Assembly: GCA_902728285.1 (NCBI GenBank)
Contig: CACVBU010001392.1
Coordinates: forward strand, 221,060 to 285,059
Direction: 5' to 3'
DNA: 64,000 nt
DNA from: Clytia hemisphaerica
Lineage: Eukaryota > Cnidaria > Hydrozoa > Leptothecata > Clytiidae
Shown here piece after piece: positions 62,101 through 64,000 of this stretch. Both the position numbers and the translations under genes were made by a program. Below the pieces are notes generated by a model. The model was not told the DNA's origin and ran no database searches. It saw nothing but the letters and a program-made list of their open reading frames with translations. Each line of letters begins with the position of its first letter. Positions within the stretch are counted from its first letter, which is position 1.

Positions 62101-64000
62101 AGTACATAATATTTTTATGTGTTACGCGCTTTTCCCGTCATAAAATAATAAAAACTTTAAAACAAGTTTGAGTGAATGAAAGTGTCAAAAGTGTTCATTC
62201 TCCTTGAAACAATTGTAAATAACGCTGTGTTATATCTTAATAATATCTATTTGAAGATTTTCTTTAACAAACAATCATCATAAGCAAAGTTATCACCAAG
62301 AAAGTTCGATGCTTAACATTTGGAGTTTGTAAAGTTACCTCTTGAAAATTGAATAACTTCTGAACGCACGCTGACTGGGAGATGAGACTTCACAAGCATA
62401 CTTTGCTGGTTCTAAATTACTCAAATTCATGCAAATCTTGACGCGGACCTCAAAGTTTATTCAATAAATAAGTTTTTCTTCCTTTTATCCTAATTAGGAT
62501 ATAGATTTTATCCTAGTTAGGATAATTTATCCTATTTGGGCTAAATACTCGCATTTATCCTAGTTTGCAATAGTTCTTGACTGGTAATTGTCCTCAATTC
62601 TTTTTGGAAATGTTTACAAAGTGACAGCAACCATGTCTACCGAGAAGGCTCCGTCTTCATTGCCCGAATTTGTTTAGCTCCAATGTGGTGGGATATATAG
62701 GTTTGCGAAATGACGTGGAGTGCCGCCTAATGTTTAAAAATTGGAAATTTTATGGTCTAAAATCGAAGGAAAACCGTAATTTGGTGAATTTTTGGTCCTT
62801 GTCGGGACTTTTCCCCTAAAATTTAGCCTTTTTGCGTTAGATATTGGAGTTATTAGTTTGTTTATTTTGTAACCTTTAGGGGGACTGAAATTAGATATTA
62901 TGAATTTTGCGATCCGTAGAGGGACTTTGTAGGTTAAAAAAGGCATATGTGCCGCCCGGCGTACCCTCAATGTCACGTATGACTCAATCACCTTTTATCT
63001 TCAAATCAAACACTACAGGAGCTGAAGTGTTCTTCCCGGACGCAGAAGCCAGACGTGCTCACTTGCTATCACTCGTTGAGAAGGTTATGGAGGAAAGCAA
63101 AGCAGTTTCTTTATCCTACACTTTCGAATCATTATGTAGATTCTTCAGTAATAAAGATGCCAGTGGTCTGCTTGGATTACCGGAATATCTTCCACAGGTA
63201 TAGCTAATTCTTTTCAACCGTAAATGAGAATACACAGTTGGCCCTTGCTAATTCGGCCTCAGACAGGAAAATTACTTCGGTTTGATTTTAAGCTTTTTTG
63301 AAATATTGAAAGGATTTCATAAATGTCTCGTCTCCTATTGACGAGGACCAAGAATTAGTTCGAATTAGCAAGCGACCTATGTAATCAATAAATATATGTT
63401 AGATAGTTGATTTAATAAATACATTTTACATTACAATTTAGGACAAATCAAAAAATACGATTTATAAATAGACAGGACAATGAACTTATGCTAGCCAGTC
63501 CTGAATTTAAAAGCAATATACCGGGTGTGCTTTAAAAAACGCCCCTATTATCCAATTTTTGACGTACGTTTTTCTATTCAGTTGAACTGCTTGAATTCTT
63601 TATAATTATAAATTTAATCATAATTTGCAGGTCAACTTAAAAGTTAACATAAATTAAGTTCAAGGTGTTTTAAAAATATTTGATGGTTTTATTTTCATTT
63701 TTTTGCTTTTTTAGGAAAGTTTCCACCCGGAGTCAGTGGTTCACGTGATGATGACCTTGGTATCCGTTGCTTATAGAGAGGTGAGAGTACTTTCTTATGT
63801 CTTAGATCTGATAGCTTGCCAGAGCGTTTGGAACTGCGGCTCCCCTTTTCCTTTCGATGCATACAAACCGAGAACTAGATGTATTTTACTTCAGCTATTT
63901 TACACCAGAACGCGATAAGAGCTTCTGCGTGGAACCTCTAATTAGCGGACATCATCGGGGAATCGGATTAGTGTCCGCCTTTTGGAGGGTTTTGAGTTTC
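35196..64000 (+). CDS. ZZEF1: ZZEF1 homologue (zinc finger ZZ-type and EF-hand domain protein 1), N-terminal third, 30 exons, runs off the window
   Basis: Exons: 35196-35252, 35778-35808, 35992-36146, 36506-36577, 37072-37131, 37659-37758, 38393-38457, 39315-39547, 40515-40580, 41272-41418, 42014-42066, 47498-47576, 48708-48839, 49275-49391, 49714-49817, 50263-50343, 51079-51177, 51998-52089, 55352-55413, 56367-56453, 56909-56968, 57875-57917, 58273-58392, 59485-59589, 59858-59905, 60441-60511, 61244-61403, 61539-61644, 63019-63197, 63715-63780. All introns are GT-AG, phases agree, and the total is 2850 nt, exactly 950 codons; known ZZEF1 proteins are near 3000 residues. The MGN start resembles the vertebrate N-terminus. 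An EF-hand-like segment, FDTEGEGVVDLDY, lies near 109-121, and a DOC/APC10 domain at about 245-373 with TYWQSDGPARSHWVR and SDQSYMPHHV. Further blocks such as EFAMARGSLGSIL and FLGARQENAERLGI fit the family. The ZZ fingers should lie beyond the window. The human protein is reported as a histone H3 reader; function here is inferred from orthology. Confidence 0.95.
38535..38709. mobile_element. MITE of the TGGAGTCTCCATAACTCGAA family (ZZEF1 intron 7)
   Basis: Starts ACAATGGAGTCTCCATAATT, has the family core (ACTCGAATTTCTCTTTAAC, GGTCCCTTCAGTGAA) and ends with a decayed ATTCCACT mirror. It begins 78 bp after the exon 7 donor. Confidence 0.75.
39563..39998. mobile_element. 436-bp element, TACCTTATCGGCCCTTTTTA termini (ZZEF1 intron 8)
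   Basis: Termini TACCTTATCGGCCCTTTTTA and reverse complement AAAAAGGGCCGATAAGGTA bound it. Near each end AGGGCCGGYGT-like segments repeat in both orientations. It starts 15 bp after the exon 8 donor site and carries no transposase. Confidence 0.85.
40630..40881. mobile_element. Diverged copy of the CCCCCTGGAAA MITE family (ZZEF1 intron 9)
   Basis: Shares GGGGGTAGACGA, ACTAAAACCAGTCTTTTACC and several CCCCCTGGAAA-like motifs in the same order as 13956-14280, and ends TAAAATGAAATGACCCA. Its left terminus is weak. Confidence 0.65.
41492..41818. mobile_element. 327-bp relative of the TACCTTAAGTGG MITE (ZZEF1 intron 10)
   Basis: The left end TACCTTAAGTGTATTCATTT and right end AAATTATTACACTTATGG are inverted, and the interior repeats GCCAAATTAAA-like motifs as in 28692-28855. 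Confidence 0.7.
42717..43311. mobile_element. About 595-bp element, GTGGCCACTATGTC-type termini (ZZEF1 intron 11)
   Basis: The left end (AGTGGGGCCACTATGTC, then CGTGTGCAGCAGCTTGT) is mirrored at the right by ACAAGCTGCTGCACACG and GACATAGTGGCCTC. No transposase frame is present. A short plus-strand ORF starting in the left repeat is probably accidental. Confidence 0.75.
44095..44293. mobile_element. MITE of the GGTCTAATGTCGACATCCC family, copy 3 (ZZEF1 intron 11)
   Basis: Inverted ends GTTGGTCTAATTTCAACATC and GATGTCGACATTAGACCAAC, with the subterminal CCTTCTTTAAAGATAGGAAT block and its mirror. Confidence 0.85.
44733..44814 (-). repeat. Decayed tRNA-like sequence (SINE head or tRNA pseudogene)
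   Basis: On the minus strand an A-box-like TTGGCGCAAGCGGTTAAGCA and a B-box-like GGTTCGAGCC lie at tRNA spacing. The ends GTCTC and GAGAC pair, and an anticodon-like stem-loop is visible. Length with a long variable arm is 82 nt. The T-stem does not pair, so I do not call a functional tRNA. Confidence 0.5.
44927..44947. repeat. Short interstitial (CCCTAA)n telomere-like repeat
   Basis: About three and a half copies of AACCCT lie within ZZEF1 intron 11. The unit matches the animal telomere repeat, but it is too short to infer an old chromosome end. Confidence 0.8.
45983..47190 (-). mobile_element. 1208-bp Mutator-like element with 127-bp terminal inverted repeats (ZZEF1 intron 11)
   Basis: The left repeat (45983-46109) and right repeat (47064-47190) have equal length and are almost perfect reverse complements, starting CGCGGATTTTTTTTCCGTC. 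The 10-bp sequence CCGCCGCCGC flanks both ends exactly (45973-45982 and 47191-47200), a duplication size typical of Mutator-like elements, although the sequence is simple. The repeats hold several copies of CGGCCGAAGACCTAC. The only gene inside is a 199-codon FAR1-type protein; the 330 bp left cannot hold a transposase core. It is the most GC-rich sequence of the region at its edges. Confidence 0.9.
46436..47035 (-). CDS. FAR1/WRKY-GCM1-like zinc DNA-binding protein of the Mutator-like element, no transposase core
   Basis: The 199-residue frame begins 28 bp inside the right terminal inverted repeat. Residues 79-146 have the layout of the FAR1/FLYWCH-type DNA-binding domain found at the N-terminus of Mutator-like transposases: Cys83, Cys112 followed by PF, and the HxHxH cluster at 140-144 (KEHKHNHPI). 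A further CDKC lies at 36-39. Residues 155-185 (EETQNYIKKLFESGMTPSQA) match the usual linker that precedes the MULE catalytic domain, but the protein ends at 199 with TGA and the DDE core is absent. It may be a truncated transposase, a stand-alone binding protein, or an exon 1 whose partner is lost. Transcription would run antisense to ZZEF1. Confidence 0.8.
   Translation of the reverse strand: MEMDLIADDFEEIESKYEIVTFSCDENHETDIEIKCDKCTESSTDLKNFIETYSKYTGETLKIRTRKKNTEKSIYSERVFYRCYHDTRYEKTKDVKSILEKKPTKRFRNTFCPFQMSVKILKSDSNEQPTPFRRTIDKEHKHNHPINSLHALSFKLISEETQNYIKKLFESGMTPSQAYAQFLGEFRRKCATEYHYVFM
47671..47937 (-). mobile_element. tRNA-derived SINE with (ACTT)n tail, copy 1 (ZZEF1 intron 12)
   Basis: On the minus strand the first 72 bases (47937 to 47866) have a tRNA shape: A-box-like TAGCATGAAGGTAGAGCA and perfect B-box GGTTCGATCCC. 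An unrelated body follows and the element ends in repeated ACTT at 47671-47690. Flanking TTCGAACTAA (47661-47670) and TTCGAATTAA (47938-47947) look like a target duplication with one change. Confidence 0.85.
49990..50198. mobile_element. MITE of the TACATAAACTCGCT family, copy 2 (ZZEF1 intron 15)
   Basis: The left end AGCGAGTATATGTATTCGAG and right end TACATAAACTCGCT are inverted; the interior holds ACCGTCGTCTGC and its partner. It ends 65 bp before exon 16. Confidence 0.75.
51229..51402. mobile_element. MITE of the TGGAGTCTCCATAACTCGAA family (ZZEF1 intron 17)
   Basis: Starts ACAGTGGGAACTC, carries the core CTCCTTAACTCGAACAAG and GTCCCTTCGGTTAACAATGC, and ends CATGGAGACTCCACT. It is close to the family consensus. 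Confidence 0.8.
52136..52359. mobile_element. MITE of the TACATAAACTCGCT family, copy 3 (ZZEF1 intron 18)
   Basis: AGCGAGTTTACG at the left and TACATAAACTCGCT at the right are inverted. It begins 47 bp after the exon 18 donor. It is followed immediately by a decayed SINE. Confidence 0.75.
52363..52562 (-). mobile_element. Decayed tRNA-derived SINE, copy 2 (ZZEF1 intron 18)
   Basis: Reads closely with 47693-47890: AACCGCAGTCGA, GGCGACCCGAAGGCTCC, ATAGCTGTCTACC, AACTTACCCTTGA and AGAGACATCAAGTACCAT all occur in the same order. The tRNA-like head is damaged, with only GGGATCGATCC left of the B box. Confidence 0.8.
53059..53874 (-). CDS. PTTG1IP-like single-pass membrane protein with PSI domain; intronless, nested antisense in ZZEF1 intron 18
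   Basis: A 271-residue frame from the ATG at 53874. The frame opens 33 codons earlier at 53973, but 53874 places a signal peptide at the N-terminus (LLVLFAISSISNAY). Next comes a Lys/Pro/Thr-rich stretch and a His-rich patch, both of low complexity. Then a Cys-rich PSI module of eight Cys follows (CSKYHTCTTC, CYWCGHTEKC), and a transmembrane helix (VLFMIVVIVMALLLFVSFLL). The short cytoplasmic tail has a basic start and a YNQL endocytosis-type motif near the end. Order and spacing fit pituitary tumour-transforming gene 1 interacting protein (PTTG1IP, PBF), though the ectodomain is longer than in vertebrates. The absence of introns suggests a retrocopy or intron loss. It is transcribed against its host gene. 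Family assignment is from domain layout, not a search. Confidence 0.8.
   Translation of the reverse strand: MLKLRNPNISLLVLFAISSISNAYIGERKSATATLPALSTQASTEGKHEYHTISLVPTSPTDKTVKNPVQQPEKTSTKAALHHHTNPLRTILPTKKTTITRNNKKHPKPTPKKIKPPKPKIDSIAESLLTTKTPTTKRYHAHHTHPHAHHPAKRNTSGDNHCSKYHTCTTCLQATNCYWCGHTEKCGEYHWQDVFPEDCHFNEWHYKHCYIQEVLFMIVVIVMALLLFVSFLLFCYYCWKARRYPSVHLSPIELSNSNSFRGNCKLYNQLR
54776..55012. repeat. AAGAACAT-rich dispersed repeat, copy 1 (ZZEF1 intron 18)
   Basis: Begins ACAAACCATATAAGAACATAA and ends CTTCAAAAATTTTGGATGTTC. The motif AAGAACA recurs several times. The same order appears at 60064-60285; fragments lie near 11864-11940 and 18388-18475 in CHTF18 introns. Confidence 0.7.
56088..56338. 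mobile_element. Diverged TGACCTTTATATATCCCTG MITE (ZZEF1 intron 19)
   Basis: The left end TGACCACTATATATCCTGGA and right end GGATAAAGGTCA are imperfect inverted repeats. The interior (GGACCAAGCC, AGTTTTTTTAAAGTGGTATC, GACGCTACATCA) follows 12491-12722. It ends 28 bp before exon 20. Confidence 0.7.
58745..59368. mobile_element. 624-bp element, ACAGTTGAACTCATGTAATT termini (ZZEF1 intron 23)
   Basis: Terminal inverted repeats start ACAGTTGAACTCATGTAATT. TGTAATTCGAA-like motifs recur near both ends with GGTCCC blocks, so this is a longer relative of the ACTCGAAC MITE family. The interior has a partial coding look but no recognisable protein. It ends about 116 bp before exon 24. Confidence 0.8.
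60064..60285. repeat. AAGAACAT-rich dispersed repeat, copy 2 (ZZEF1 intron 25)
   Basis: Begins ACAAACCATATAAGAACATAA and ends GGCTTCAAAAATTTTGG, parallel to 54776-55012, with at least five AAGAACA motifs. It abuts a possible unused exon at 60004-60063. Confidence 0.7.
60863..61020. mobile_element. MITE of the TGGAGTCTCCATAACTCGAA family (ZZEF1 intron 26)
   Basis: Starts ACAGTGGAGTCTTCTAACTC and ends GAGTTATGAGACTCCGCTGT; the core matches the family. Another MITE begins six bases after its end. Confidence 0.8.
61026..61210. mobile_element. MITE of the GGTCTAATGTCGACATCCC family, copy 4, right end shortened (ZZEF1 intron 26)
   Basis: The left end AGTTGGTCTAATGTCGACAT is intact. The right arm has lost the GATGTCGACATT part and ends AAAGACCAACT. 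It lies 33 bp before exon 27. Confidence 0.8.
61812..62583. mobile_element. 772-bp element with repeated ATCCTAGTTAGGAT palindromes (ZZEF1 intron 28)
   Basis: The termini CAGTCAAGGACTATTGCAAA and TTTGCAATAGTTCTTGACTG are inverted. At both ends ATCCTAGTTAGGAT-type short palindromes are repeated several times. The 400-bp middle is unrelated AT-rich sequence without a gene. Confidence 0.85.

Overview
The window comes from an intron-rich, AT-rich animal nuclear genome. The evidence is two multi-exon genes with GT-AG introns and clear metazoan orthologues, non-LTR retrotransposon debris, tRNA-derived SINEs and very many short inverted-repeat elements. I cannot name the species. A non-bilaterian or slowly evolving invertebrate (sponge or cnidarian grade) is a guess.

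Layout. Bases 1-1881 hold no gene. Bases 1882-23568, minus strand, carry a complete 21-exon CHTF18 gene: the clamp-loader large subunit of the alternative RFC complex, 938 codons plus stop. I joined it exon by exon, with phases that agree at every junction. Bases 23569-35195 are an 11.6-kb gap between two divergently transcribed genes, filled with a broken reverse transcriptase fragment, MITEs and a 1.8-kb nested composite repeat. From 35196 to the right edge, plus strand, lies the first third of ZZEF1 (30 exons, exactly 950 codons visible): EF-hand-like segment, DOC/APC10 domain, then the start of the long conserved body. The gene runs off the window. Two passengers sit in ZZEF1 introns. Intron 11 holds a 1.2-kb Mutator-like element that encodes only a FAR1-type zinc DNA-binding protein. 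Intron 18 holds an antisense, single-exon gene for a PTTG1IP-like PSI-domain membrane protein.

The introns are built largely from non-autonomous DNA transposons, many of them nested. Three insertions leave readable target sites: TA in a 75-bp tandem array, TTAA inside another MITE, and a 10-bp duplication at the Mutator-like element. The three protein genes have no obvious shared pathway. CHTF18 works in replication and cohesion, ZZEF1 is a large zinc-finger/EF-hand protein, and the PSI protein is a membrane protein.
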